Notes: generated from the letters alone by a model not told the origin. 42,383 bases of DNA from Streptomyces sp. MA5143a (GCF_900290235.1 NZ_OLMK01000130.1:1-42383), one strand, 5' to 3'. Positions 25,463 to 33,405 are shown, counted from the first letter of the stretch. Numbers and translations: made by a program.

Positions 25463-25963
25463 TCAGCGCCCGGCCGTGAGTTCCGCGTTGGCGCGCTCGG
25501 TGACGAGGCCCAGCACCCGGCCGGCGACCGCGAGATCCTCCGCAGGGATGCCGGCGTAGATCCTCGCGGAGACCACCCCGGTCTCGGCGGTGGTCCTCGC
25601 GTGGATCTCCCGCCCGGCGTCCGTGATCGCGACGAGGCCCGGCTCCACGGGGCGGTCGACGGCCGCCACCAGCTCCGCCGCGGCCAACTCGTCCAGGACG
25701 CCGCGTACTTCCGCGGCGCCGATCTTGAGGGAGTCGACGACCTGGTCCACGACCTCCTCGCGGCCGACGGGCCCGTCGGCGACCGCGACGACGCGGAGGG
25801 TCACCGACTGCTGGAACGTCAGGCCGTACCGGGTGAGCACGGTCTCCAGGACGGCGCGGGCGGCGTAGTGGGCGAGGGCGATGACGCGGCCGTTGACGGA
25901 GGGTGCGGTGGGTGTGGCGGACGTGGAGGGGGTGGAGAGTGTGGTCGTAGCAGGGGTGGTCAT
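25463..25963 (-). CDS. MarR-like winged-helix regulator (second gene of a pair)
   Basis: A 166-residue protein with MarR-like layout: a Thr/Pro/Ser-rich start (residues 1-22), dimerisation helices with LETVLTRYGLTFQQSVTLRVV (shown in part, about 39-59), a DNA-binding unit VGREEVVDQVVDSLKIGAAEVRGVLDEL (shown in part, about 66-93), a wing VDRPVEPGLVAITDAGREIH (about 102-121), and C-terminal helices. The ATG at 25963 overlaps the stop of the preceding MarR gene (ATGA), so the two are made together and might form heterodimers. The wing lacks the DPRDRR-type motif, so DNA binding could be altered. Confidence 0.75.
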   Translation of the reverse strand: MTTPATTTLSTPSTSATPTAPSVNGRVIALAHYAARAVLETVLTRYGLTFQQSVTLRVVAVADGPVGREEVVDQVVDSLKIGAAEVRGVLDELAAAELVAAVDRPVEPGLVAITDAGREIHARTTAETGVVSARIYAGIPAEDLAVAGRVLGLVTERANAELTAGR

Positions 25964-26493
25964 GACTGCTCCTCGGTGCGCTCGGAGGGAACGGACGGCT
26001 CGGTGAAGGGCGGGTCGGGAAGGGCCGGGTCGGGAAGGGCCGGGTCGAGGGGGACGTCGAGCAGGGTGGTCAGTTCACGGGTGAACTCCCGTGCGCGGGC
26101 GCTGTCGAGGCCGCCGAGCGGCTCCATCAGCTGGTGCAGCAGGCCCTGGACGACATCGATCGCGCGCCGGGTGACCTCGCGTCCCTCCTCGGCGAGCGCC
26201 AATCGCACGGCGCGCGGGTCGCGGGGGTCCCGCGCCCGTTCGAGCAGCCCGGCGGTCTCCAGGGCGCGGGCCAGCTTCGACACGTACAGCGCCTCCAGCC
26301 CCGTGTGGTCGGCGAGCTCCCGCTGACTGGGCCGCAGCCCGGCCCGGTGCATGCCGTGCAGCGAGGCCACCAGCGCGTACTGGGCGTGCGTCAGCCCCAG
26401 CGGGGCCACCGCGCGGTCGACGGCGACGCGCCACTTCATGGACAAGCGCCACACGAGGAATCCGGGCGTCGCGCCCTCGAAAGCCGAACTCAT
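25960..26493 (-). CDS. MarR-family transcriptional regulator (first gene of a pair)
   Basis: A 177-residue MarR regulator: LTHAQYALVASLHGM (about residues 34-48), recognition unit PSQRELADHTGLEALYVSKLARALETAGLL (shown in part, about 55-84), and wing DPRDPRAVRLALAEEGREVT (about 88-107). The C-terminal tail holds a Pro-rich repeat (DPALPDPALPDP) encoded by a 15-bp tandem repeat at 26011-26050. The ATG at 26493 lies 10 nt from an AGTA-N6-TACT dyad, a plausible autoregulatory site. It is translationally coupled to a second MarR-like gene and is divergent from pirin. Confidence 0.88.
   Translation of the reverse strand: MSSAFEGATPGFLVWRLSMKWRVAVDRAVAPLGLTHAQYALVASLHGMHRAGLRPSQRELADHTGLEALYVSKLARALETAGLLERARDPRDPRAVRLALAEEGREVTRRAIDVVQGLLHQLMEPLGGLDSARAREFTRELTTLLDVPLDPALPDPALPDPPFTEPSVPSERTEEQS
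26011..26050. repeat. 15-bp in-frame tandem repeat inside a MarR gene
   Basis: CGGGTCGGGAAGGGC occurs twice in full (26011-26025, 26026-26040) and once in part (from 26041). It encodes repeated Pro-Asp-Pro-Ala-Leu units in the C-terminal tail and can change copy number without a frameshift. Confidence 0.8.
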
Positions 26494-26502
26494 GACCGAT
26501 AC

Positions 26503-26516
26503 AGTACATGGCTACT
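26503..26516. promoter_or_regulatory. Candidate MarR operator in the MarR-pirin divergent region
   Basis: The inverted repeat AGTA-N6-TACT lies in an AT-rich patch 10 nt upstream of the MarR start (26493) and about 60 nt upstream of the pirin start. Its position would allow autoregulation and control of pirin. The arms are short, so confidence is limited. Confidence 0.35.
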
Positions 26517-26574
26517 ATTTAGGTGGCGGCGTTCGGTCTGACGGAGGGGCCGGGCGGGGGCTAGGTTGAGCGGC

Positions 26575-27540
26575 ATGAGCAATCTTGACCGTCAGGCGGT
26601 GCCGAGCGTGTGCGGCGGCCGGGGATTCGTCGTCGCCGAACCCGTGCGGGAGCTGCTGAGCCCCCGCCGAGTACCACTCGGCGAGTCCACGGAAGTACGG
26701 CGCCTGCTGCCGAACCTGGGGCGCCGCATGGTGGGCGCGTGGGCGTTCGTCGACCACTACGGGCCGGACGACATCGCGGACGAGCCCGGCATGCAGGTGC
26801 CGCCGCACCCGCACATGGGCCTCCAGACCGTCAGCTGGCTGCACGAGGGCGAAGTGCTGCACCGCGACTCCACGGGCAGCCTGGAGACGATCCGCCCGCG
26901 CGAGCTGGGTCTGATGACCTCGGGACGGGCCATCAGCCACTCCGAGGAGAGCCCCAGGTCGCACGCCCGTTTCCTGCACGGCGCCCAGCTGTGGGTCGCC
27001 CTGCCGGACGAGCACCGGCACACCGACCCGCGCTTCGAACACCACGCCGAGCTGCCGGTCGTCACCGCACCCGGCCTGGAGGCCACGCTCATCCTGGGCT
27101 CCCTCGACGGTGCGACGTCCCCCGGCACGACGTTCACGCCGATCGTCGGCGCCGACCTCACGCTCACCCGGGGCGCCGACCTCCGTCTCCCCCTCGAACC
27201 CGACTTCGAGTACGCGGTCCTCTCCATGTCCGGCGAGGCCCACGTCGACGGGGTGCCGGTCCTCCCCGGCTCCATGCTCTACCTCGGCTGCGGCCGCACC
27301 GAACTCCCCCTGCGCGCCGACTCCGGCGCGTCCGTCATGCTCCTCGGCGGCGAGCCCTTCGAGGAGGAACTCATCATGTTCTGGAACTGGATCGGACGGT
27401 CGCAGGATGAGATCGTACAGGCGCGCCGGGACTGGATGGAAGGGACGCGGTTCGGGGAGGTGAAGGGTTATGACGGGGATCCCCTGCCAGCCCCCGAGCT
27501 GCCGCCGACGCCTCTGAAGCCGCGAGGGAGAGCCCGTTGA
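26575..27540 (+). CDS. Pirin-family cupin protein
   Basis: A 321-residue double-cupin protein. The N-terminal domain carries the pirin metal motif PPHPHMGLQTVSWLHEGEVLHRDS (shown in part, about residues 74-97), whose His residues bind iron, followed by TSGRAISHSEESP (about 117-129). The C-terminal domain ends with LLGGEPFEEELIMFWNWIGR (about 258-277), a pirin hallmark. Some pirins are quercetin dioxygenases, others bind regulators; the role here is not determined. The ATG at 26575 is preferred over a TTG three codons upstream. It is divergent from the MarR pair and is the last intact gene before the decayed zone. Confidence 0.92.
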   Translation: MSNLDRQAVPSVCGGRGFVVAEPVRELLSPRRVPLGESTEVRRLLPNLGRRMVGAWAFVDHYGPDDIADEPGMQVPPHPHMGLQTVSWLHEGEVLHRDSTGSLETIRPRELGLMTSGRAISHSEESPRSHARFLHGAQLWVALPDEHRHTDPRFEHHAELPVVTAPGLEATLILGSLDGATSPGTTFTPIVGADLTLTRGADLRLPLEPDFEYAVLSMSGEAHVDGVPVLPGSMLYLGCGRTELPLRADSGASVMLLGGEPFEEELIMFWNWIGRSQDEIVQARRDWMEGTRFGEVKGYDGDPLPAPELPPTPLKPRGRAR

Positions 27541-28085
27541 CCTGCGGAAACGATTGATCATTCGGTGCCGGCGGGTGACGCGCTGTCGGGTTCTGGATCC
27601 CGCTCGGCGGCCGCTCGCGGGGGAGTGGATGGGTGTGCCGCAGCTACGGTTTCGGGCACTGGGCGGTTCCAGGGTCTGGCTGTCCGTTGGCAGCTGTGGC
27701 AGGACTCTTGCCAACCCTTTGCTAACTCTACTGATGCGTCATCAGGTTTTGTCGGCGGCTCGTGCTCCCCCTTTGGGGGTGTGGAGGGGGCATTGCCGAC
27801 TGAGTGGTCAACGGAGGATTCCGGCTTGGCGGGCGACCGAGTCGCACCCTGGTATCAGGACCTGGCGCTCGGCCTGTCGTCATGTAGCAATTCCACAAGG
27901 CGTGAGTGTCCGTAGTAGTGAGCGCTCTCGGTACTGCTTCCCGGAGGGGGACGCCTATCGGATTGCTCCTGGCAGCTTCTTCGTCTGCTGGTGGTACACC
28001 GTGGGTGCGGCTCTGACCAGCTCGAATAGCGGACCCGAGGCGCAGTTGGCGGAATCTGGCCCGCATATGGTCCGGATCTTGGACG
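27541..28085. other. Gene-poor stretch (545 nt) at the edge of the decayed zone
   Basis: Frames here lack strong third-position GC and I recognise no protein. The sequence is less GC-rich than the backbone to its left. It may be debris from deletions; no tRNA, integrase or clear attachment repeat was found, though a junction of backbone with foreign DNA is likely near here. Confidence 0.4.
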
Positions 28086-28265
28086 TTAGCTGGGTCGGGA
28101 TCGGTCGGACGGAGGGGCATGGCAGGCGGGCCGCGATTTCGCGAGGCGAGAGACGAAGAGATCTTCTTCCTGGCGCAGGGCGAGCAGGATCCGGCAGCGG
28201 GTTGGGTCGGCGAGTGCGCGGCCGAAGCGGGCCAGCGCGTCGACGTCGGAGGCAACGATCAGCAC
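28086..28265 (-). pseudogene. Truncated ArsR-family metalloregulator
   Basis: The first 33 or so codons read DVDALARFGRALADPTRCRILLAL then FVSRLA. This is the N-terminus of ArsR/SmtB repressors of the CmtR/CadC type, including the start of the DNA-binding helices. After VSRLA the family match stops, and a stop codon follows within about 20 codons, so recognition helix and metal site are missing. The start could be the GTG at 28265 or a TTG at 28271. A 34-bp dyad directly upstream looks like its former operator. It is divergent from the truncated lipoprotein gene. Confidence 0.7.
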
Positions 28266-28275
28266 ACCCAAGACA

Positions 28276-28309
28276 GTTCACAGATCCCTGAATTCAGGCA
28301 CCCGTGAAC
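28276..28309. promoter_or_regulatory. 34-bp dyad, likely ArsR-type operator
   Basis: A perfect 12-bp palindrome CCTGAATTCAGG (28287-28298) is centred exactly within outer arms GTTCAC (28276-28281) and GTGAAC (28304-28309). ArsR-family sites are dyads with TTCA/TGAA cores. It lies between the truncated ArsR gene and the lipoprotein remnant. Confidence 0.55.
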
Positions 28310-28366
28310 TACAAGGCGTCGTGGCGATCTCGTTACTTGAGGGTTCACCTACCGGGGTAGATCCAG

Positions 28367-28380
28367 TTAGGGTGCCCTAA
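28367..28380. promoter_or_regulatory. 14-bp palindrome TTAGGGTGCCCTAA
   Basis: A near-perfect palindrome 63 nt before the lipoprotein start. Its TTAGG and CCTAA ends recall DtxR-family iron boxes, but the spacing is too short for the usual 19-bp box, so a metal-regulator site is only a possibility. Confidence 0.35.
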
Positions 28381-28442
28381 GTGTAGTGATCGAGTCCCAA
28401 GGCTACTTATGGCGCGCAGGGGCTCAAACCACCCTCTCTTGC

Positions 28443-28735
28443 ATGAGCAGGACCTTCCATGCGTACGCCCCCCGTGGTGTCTTCGTGGCTCTCGTTCTCA
28501 CTCCGCTGCTCGCAGGCTGTTTCGTGTCCGGCGGGCAATGCACGGGCACGGGCGCTGAAGGAGGATCGGAAGGGCGACTGAGGGTCGCGCTCGCCCGGCC
28601 GCCGGTGATGGCGCTGTCCCCGTACAGCGACGACGCCACCTTGCTGGGCAAGCTCTCCGTGGTCGAAGGACTGACCGCCCTGGACAAGAACGGCGCTGCG
28701 GCCCCCGCTCTGGCGAAGTCCTGGAACAGGAGGTG
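28443..28735 (+). pseudogene. Truncated ABC-transporter substrate-binding lipoprotein (SBP_bac_5 type)
   Basis: The start MSRTFHAYAPRG is followed by a hydrophobic signal (VFVALVLTPLLAG) and lipobox LLAGC. The first conserved block of peptide/nickel/opine-type binding proteins reads LRVALARPPVMALSPYSDDATLLGKLSVVEGLTALDKNGAAAPALAKSW (shown in pieces: positions 28581-28725). After ALAKSW the similarity ends, so more than 80 percent of a usual 500-residue protein is absent. A permease fragment of the same transporter class follows about 130 nt on, which indicates one or more deletions through an ABC operon. Confidence 0.8.
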
Positions 28736-28865
28736 CCCGCGTCGCCTTGGGCCAGCCCGCCCTGCCAGTGCGCGAGATGCGTGAGCGGCCCCTCGTCCAG
28801 GCCCAGTTGCTCCCGAACAGCGGCCAGTGTGTCGGGCGAGTGGCCTCCTCATCCGCTCCCGCCCT

Positions 28866-29526
28866 CAGTCGCACACCCGTTCGGCACGGACGCCCTCGGC
28901 CGCGACCTGCTGGCCCGCCTCGGCCACGGAGCGCTGCGCACGGTGGGCGTGGCCCTCGCGGTGACCGCGGTGTGCACGCTCACCGGGCTGTTGCTCGGCA
29001 TGGCCGCACAGGTCGGAGCGGGGCTCGGGGAAGTGGTGTCGACGATGACGGCGGTCCTCGCCGGAATGCTGACCACTGCGGTGACCGGCTCCTCGGCCTC
29101 GGGTGCGGCCCTCGCGGTCTCCCTGGTCGGCTGGATCCCCTACGCAGCCCAGGCCGCGGCCCCGCTGGAACAGGAGCGGGCCGGCGGCCACTTGCTCGCC
29201 TCCCTCTCCTTCGGCGCCGGACCGGACTACCTTCTGCGCCACCACCTGCTGCCCGCCGTACTGCCCCCGGCCTGCGCAACGCCCTCCTGCGCCTGCCCAC
29301 CACCGTCCTCGTCCTGGCCTCCCTGGGCTTCCTCGGCCTTGGCGAACGGCCGCCCACCGCAGAGTGGGGCCGCCTGCTGTCGGAGAACCAGCCGTACGCC
29401 GAACTGGCGCCCTGGACCGTACTCGGCCCGGCAGGCGCATTCGCCCTGCTCTCCGTCCTCGCCCTGTCCGACACGGACACCACTGCTGCGCGCAGCCGGA
29501 AATACATCCCGCCCCAGTCCAGCTGA
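28866..29526 (+). pseudogene. ABC-transporter permease fragment (DppC/OppC type) with a frameshift
   Basis: Frame 2 reads HPFGTDALGRDLLARLGHGALRTVGVALAV (shown in part), the start of the periplasmic-exposed DppC motif, and continues through membrane helices to LLRHHLLPAVLPPA. At about 29271 one C is missing, since GCC CTG CGC would restore the frame, and similarity continues in frame 1 as LRNALLRLPTTVLVLASLGFLGLGERPPTAEWG, the conserved EAA/C-terminal permease segment. The N-terminal membrane helix before HPFGTD is absent. With the lipoprotein remnant it represents a broken peptide, nickel or metallophore importer. Confidence 0.85.
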
Positions 29527-29627
29527 CGTTGAGGCCTGGCGGGGTGGTGCGGCTGAGAAGGCGACGGGTCAGGCCGTCTGTGTGCGGGCAGGAACGGATG
29601 ACGTCAGTGAGCCCCTCCCATATCCGT

Positions 29628-30930
29628 CTACCGTTCAGAGCAGCTCGGCAGGATTGCCACCGCTAGGGCTGGCACTGCGGCGAGGATCAGCCAGGGGACG
29701 GCAGGTGGCAGGTCGAGGTCGAGCAGGGAGCCGGTGACTGAGCTGCCGATGAGGACGATCAGGCCGGAGACGGAGGACAGCGCGCCGGTGTAGAGGCCGA
29801 TGCGGCCGTTCTCGGCGAGGTCGGGCACCCAGGCGCGGGCGGCGGGGACGACCAGCATCTGGCCGAGGGTGAGCAGGACGACGTACCCGGCGGCGGGCAG
29901 CAGCCCCGCCGCCCCCGTCCAGCCGGCAGGCAGGGCGGCGGCCACGACCCCGAGACCGGCCGCGATGAGCAGCAGCCCGGCGATCATGGAGCGGCGCAGG
30001 CCGAGCCGGTCGCCTGCCCAGCGGGTGAGGGGCAGTTGGGCGCAGACGACCAGCAGGGAGGACAGGGCGAACAGCCAGGACAGGGCCGCTTGGGAGCCGG
30101 TCGCGCGCCGCACCTCGTCGGGCAGGGCGAGGTAGAGCTGGTTGTAGGCGAGCAGGTAGGTGCCGTAGGCGCAGCACAGGGCGAGGAAGCTGCGGTTGCG
30201 CAGCAGGACGCGCGTGCCGCCCCGCTGTCGGGTGCGCACTCGGCCGGGGATGTGCTGCGGCATCAGCCATATGTGACCGGCCAGAACGAGGACGAAAACG
30301 GCGGCTCCGGCGAGGCAGACGGTGCGGAAGTCCACGGCGAGCAACAGGGCGCCGAGCAGCGGGCCGATGAAGGCACCAGCCTGTCCGGCCGCGCTCAGCA
30401 GAGCCAACACACCAGTGCGGAAACCGTGGCCCTCCTCCTCCCTGATCACCGCCTGCCGGGCCACTTCGGACTCCACCGCCGGGGAGAACAGCGCGGCGGC
30501 GAAGCCGATGAGAAGCACCGCGCCGATCACCGTCCAGGTCTGCTCCGCGTACCCCAGCCAGGCGAAGCCGGCAACCCGCAGCACGCAGCCGGCCAGCACG
30601 ATCGGGCGTACGCCGATGGGGGTCCCTCCCGCTCGAGCGAAGCCGAGAGTGGGGGAGGTCGACGAGTGCGCCGCCGACCACGAAGAGGCCCTGCTGGCTG
30701 AAGGTGCGCAGACCCAGGACGAAGCCGACCATCCACCCCGCCATGCCAAGCGCGGTGCCGAGGTGCTCGGCGAGGAACGGCAGAACGGCGTAGAAGCCGA
30801 TTCCGGAGGTGAGCTGGGTAAGGATCAGCAGCCGCAGCAGCGGTGACAGATGCTTCCAGGTCCGCTCGCGTGAAGGCTTGGTCGTCTGGACGGTTCGGCG
30901 GGTCAGGGCGCGGGAGATGAGATCGGGCAT
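29628..30930 (-). pseudogene. MFS transporter gene split by a short palindromic insert
   Basis: The start (ATG 30930) reads into membrane helices, ILTQLTSGIGFYAVLPFLAEHLG, then GFVLGLRTFSQQGLFVVGGALVD, the conserved MFS loop before helix 3. At 30618-30657 a 40-nt GC-rich segment follows the Asp codon, and MFS sequence resumes in another frame (IGVRPIVLAGCVLRVAGFAWLG). It then runs to 29628 through about ten helices, including AALFSPAVESEVARQ and LSWLFALSSLLVVCAQLPLTR. Since 40 is not a multiple of three, no full protein is made. Intact, it would be about 415 residues, a drug or metallophore exporter type. Confidence 0.85.
30618..30657. mobile_element. Short palindromic (REP/MITE-like) insert in the MFS gene
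   Basis: The 40 nt contain the core GCTCGAGCGAAGCCGAGAG flanked by CTCCC and GGGGGAG. From memory this is a frequent Streptomyces intergenic repeat. Here it sits inside codons for the MFS helix 2-3 loop and shifts the frame. Exact ends and a target duplication cannot be fixed from a single copy. Confidence 0.6.
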
Positions 30931-31235
30931 GGTGGCGTCCGTCGGTTCCTGGGTGTGTGAGTACGGGCGTACGCGGTTGTTCCGACACCGTCTGCGCCGT
31001 CCCGCTGGGATGGTCCGTGTGCGCTCCGGGGTGGGCTGACGCCCGCCGCGTCAGCCTGGGGATTCGACCTCGCCGGCCGCCATGACCGCGAGCGCCCCGA
31101 GCAGGGCCCAGGACGGCGGCCGGGGCGAGGACGGCCCAGGGGACGCGTTCGGCACATCAATAGATGAGTCGCACAACGACCGTCAGTCGGATGGCGATAC
31201 CGAGACCACTTCGCCGAGGCGGCAGGAGTGGGCGG
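30931..31235. other. Intergenic stretch (305 nt) left of the catabolic island
   Basis: No gene is supported. The region lies upstream of the broken MFS gene and beyond the 3' end of the oxidase gene. The AT-rich patch ATCAATAGATGAG near 31157 stands out against its surroundings. It probably marks the junction between decayed zone and island; no repeat or integrase was seen. Confidence 0.4.
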
Positions 31236-32381
31236 TTACCTGGTCTTGAACCGGTCCGGACGCACGAAGTCCAGCCCGTCGAACGTCTGCTTGCCGAGCG
31301 CCTCGTGTGCGGCGATGTGGCCGTAGCCGGTGGCCATCTTGAAGCCCTTGCCGGAGAATCCGGTGGCGCAGTAGATGCTGCTGTTCTGATCCAGCCAGCC
31401 GATGAGGGGATGCCTGTCCTGGGTGAAGAGGTCGGGGAAGGCGTCGGCGCGCGCGATGGTGGGGATCAGGCCGGGGAGGAACTCGGTGACGATCTCGGTG
31501 GCCTTGTCGATTTCTTCCCGGGTGAGTTCCCTAGGCACGGAGTCCGGGTCGGGGGTTGCCCGTGCGCGTCCGGCCAGCGGTCCGTCGATTGATGCCTTGA
31601 CCGTCACGCCGTCGACTGCGGGTGCGCCGTACAGGGAGCGGTCCTCGTACTGCCGGCTGAAGGCGGGGAAGTTCTCCGGTGAGAACTGTGTGCCGTCCTG
31701 GGCGATGAACCAGGTCAGGACGATCCGATGGGTTTCGGTGACGGCCTTGAGGTGGTCGGGCATGAGTCTGCGGGACCAGCCGCCCGAGGCGACGATGACC
31801 TTCTCGAACGTCCAGGTTCTGTCGCCCGACGTGACGACCACGCCGTGGTCGGTTTCGGTGATGCTGTCCACGGGAGTGTTCTGCAGGACGGTGGCACCGT
31901 TCGCCCGGGCCGCCGCGACGGCGGCGCTGACGGCGCGGTCGGTGCGCAGAACGCCGCCGCGGGTGTCGTGGACTGCGCAGTCGTCGGGGCGGAGGTTGTG
32001 CTGGGGATAGCGCTCCGCTATCTCCTCCCGGCTGAGGACGCTGTGCTCGGCTCCGTTGATACGCGCTGTCTCGAGGAGGCTGTTGATGAAGTTACTGTTT
32101 GCCGTCCCGATGGTGAGGCCGCCGGTGGTGGTGAGGATGTCCTGCCCGGTTTCCGCTTCGAGTTCGGCCCACAGGCCGCGGGAGCGTTCGATGATGGGGT
32201 AGTAGTCGGGCCTGCCGAGGTAGATCATGCGGAACAGGCGGGTGTCTCCGCCGACGGCGCTGCGGCCGTGGGCGGGGGTGGCTGCCTCGAAACCGACTAC
32301 CGAGTCGGACAGTCGGGAGGCCTGCCACAGGGCCATGCTTCCGATGCTGCCCAAGCCGATGACGGCGAGTCGTGCGTCCAT
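31236..32381 (-). CDS. FAD-dependent amine oxidase of the SolA/monomeric sarcosine oxidase type
   Basis: A 381-residue DAO-family flavoprotein. The FAD motif is LAVIGLGSIGSMALWQASR (residues 5-23), then HGRSAVGGDTRLFRMIY (about 38-54), the family arginine/aspartate segment, and C-terminal IYCATGFSGKGFKMATGYG (about 340-358). Monomeric sarcosine and N-methyltryptophan oxidases carry a covalent flavin on Cys in CxYTxTxDxHF; here the corresponding stretch seems to be DLFTQDRHPLIG without Cys, so flavin may be non-covalent. It should oxidise a secondary or primary amine of an amino acid to an imine, giving H2O2. The ATG at 32381 has AAGGAA upstream. It is last in the HAD-RidA-oxidase operon. Confidence 0.85.
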   Translation of the reverse strand: MDARLAVIGLGSIGSMALWQASRLSDSVVGFEAATPAHGRSAVGGDTRLFRMIYLGRPDYYPIIERSRGLWAELEAETGQDILTTTGGLTIGTANSNFINSLLETARINGAEHSVLSREEIAERYPQHNLRPDDCAVHDTRGGVLRTDRAVSAAVAAARANGATVLQNTPVDSITETDHGVVVTSGDRTWTFEKVIVASGGWSRRLMPDHLKAVTETHRIVLTWFIAQDGTQFSPENFPAFSRQYEDRSLYGAPAVDGVTVKASIDGPLAGRARATPDPDSVPRELTREEIDKATEIVTEFLPGLIPTIARADAFPDLFTQDRHPLIGWLDQNSSIYCATGFSGKGFKMATGYGHIAAHEALGKQTFDGLDFVRPDRFKTR

Positions 32382-32399
32382 GAGAGCGTTCCTTTTCGT

Positions 32400-32580
32400 T
32401 TACTCGTGGAGTCCGGCGAGGCGGCTGCCGAATCGGGCCAGGACTGAGGTCTGGCTGGAGTTCCTGCGTTCTTCCCAGCTGTCGGCTATGCCGAAGAGCT
32501 GGTACATGGCGTGAACACCCAGCCAGCGAACGGGTTCCGGTTCCCACTTCCGTGCCCGGTAGCCGACCCAGGGGAGGGTG
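32400..32580 (-). pseudogene. C-terminal remnant of an unidentified protein
   Basis: Ending at the TAA at 32400-32402, a minus-strand frame reads TLPWVGYRARKWEPEPVRWL, GVHAMYQLFGIADSWEERRN and LARFGSRLAGLHE. It has protein-like composition and stops 19 nt before the oxidase start, the position of a normal operon neighbour. No start or upstream domain in this frame survives. It may be the tail of the SDR-like remnant after a frameshift, or of another gene. I do not recognise the family. Confidence 0.4.
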
Positions 32581-32634
32581 CCGACTCGTCACCAGGCGTG
32601 ATGCCGACCTTCTCTGGGAACCGCGTGGGCCGCT

Positions 32635-32830
32635 GCTGGAAGACGGTGTAGCCGGTGTCGACGGGGTTCGTTGCCCCGGGGATGCGCGAGGATTCCGGCG
32701 ACGTGAGGAACAGGACGGCGTCAGTGATCTCGTCGGGAGGGCGAGGCGCCGGAGCGGGATCTGCCCCTCGCGTCGGCCAGCAGGATCTCCACTGGGGTGT
32801 CGATCGTGCTGGCAGAGGGCGTCGAGTGCC
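32635..32830 (-). pseudogene. C-terminal remnant of a short-chain dehydrogenase/reductase
   Basis: The minus-strand frame reads PDEITDAVLFLTSPESSRIPGATNPVDTGYTVFQ (32635-32737, shown in part), the conserved C-terminal block of SDR enzymes (normally PEEIAxAVLFLASDESSxITGxxLxVDGGY). Upstream, the usual GRIPLRR segment appears as EGQIPLRRLAL in a different frame, so there is at least one frameshift. The Rossmann fold and catalytic Ser-Tyr-Lys are gone. It lies between RidA and oxidase genes, so the operon once had an NAD(P)-dependent reductase there. Confidence 0.7.
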
Positions 32831-32864
32831 CGTCGAAGCCGGGCCACCGCCGCACTGCTCGCCG

Positions 32865-33350
32865 CTACACAGCGGTGCAGACGACCTGGATCTCGACGGG
32901 GGTGTTGAGCGGCAGCCCGGCGACACCGATCGCAGTGCGGGCGTGCCGCCCGTTCTCACCCAGTACCTCGATGAGCAGTTCACTGGCTGCGTTGGCGACG
33001 TTCGACTGCTGAGCGAAGTCCGGCGTGCTGGCCACGAAGACCAGCATCTGCACGATCCGGACCCGGTCCAGGTCGCCCACCGCCTGCGCAGCGGCAGCGA
33101 GACAGTTGAGCGCGGCATGGCGTGCGAGCTCCTGCGCGGTCTCCAGCTCCACGTCCCGGCCGACCACGCCCTGACCCAGCAGCTCGCCGTCCTTGAAGGG
33201 TAGTTGGCCGGAGAGGTGGATGATGGAGCCCACCGTCCGGTGGGGCACGAGGTACGTGGTGCCGGCGAGGGCGGGCAGCTTCAGCCCCAGGGCCTGGAGC
33301 CTTTCTGAAGCCGAGTCTCCCTTGACGGTTTGATACAGCGGCTGAGTCAT
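32865..33350 (-). CDS. RidA-family enamine/imine deaminase (copy 1)
   Basis: A 161-residue RidA/YjgF-fold protein, longer than the classic 130 residues by an N-terminal stretch. Family features are SIIHLSGQLPFKDGELLGQGVVG (shown in part, about residues 42-64), the helix ALNCLAAAAQAVGDLDRV (about 80-97) and HARTAIGVAGLPLNTPVEI (about 135-153), with the Arg that binds the carboxylate of 2-imino acids in RidA. It would hydrolyse reactive imines or enamines made by the oxidase or dehydratase of this island. The ATG at 33350 has AAGGAGGG upstream. The second RidA gene (41617-42102) is a close paralogue in inverted orientation, almost identical over the last 75 residues. Confidence 0.92.
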   Translation of the reverse strand: MTQPLYQTVKGDSASERLQALGLKLPALAGTTYLVPHRTVGSIIHLSGQLPFKDGELLGQGVVGRDVELETAQELARHAALNCLAAAAQAVGDLDRVRIVQMLVFVASTPDFAQQSNVANAASELLIEVLGENGRHARTAIGVAGLPLNTPVEIQVVCTAV

Positions 33351-33405
33351 GCCGCCACCCTCCTTCTGTGAATCATTTCCTCGATTCTCCGATCGGGCTC
33401 AGGCG

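Noticed and set aside
27541..28085. Attachment site or integrase remnant at the backbone-island junction
   Set aside because: No tRNA 3' end, direct repeat or integrase motif could be found by reading both strands.
28367..28380. DtxR/IdeR iron box
   Set aside because: The ends match (TTAGG, CCTAA), but the half-sites are 4 bp apart rather than the 9 bp of the 19-bp box, so it is listed only as a palindrome.
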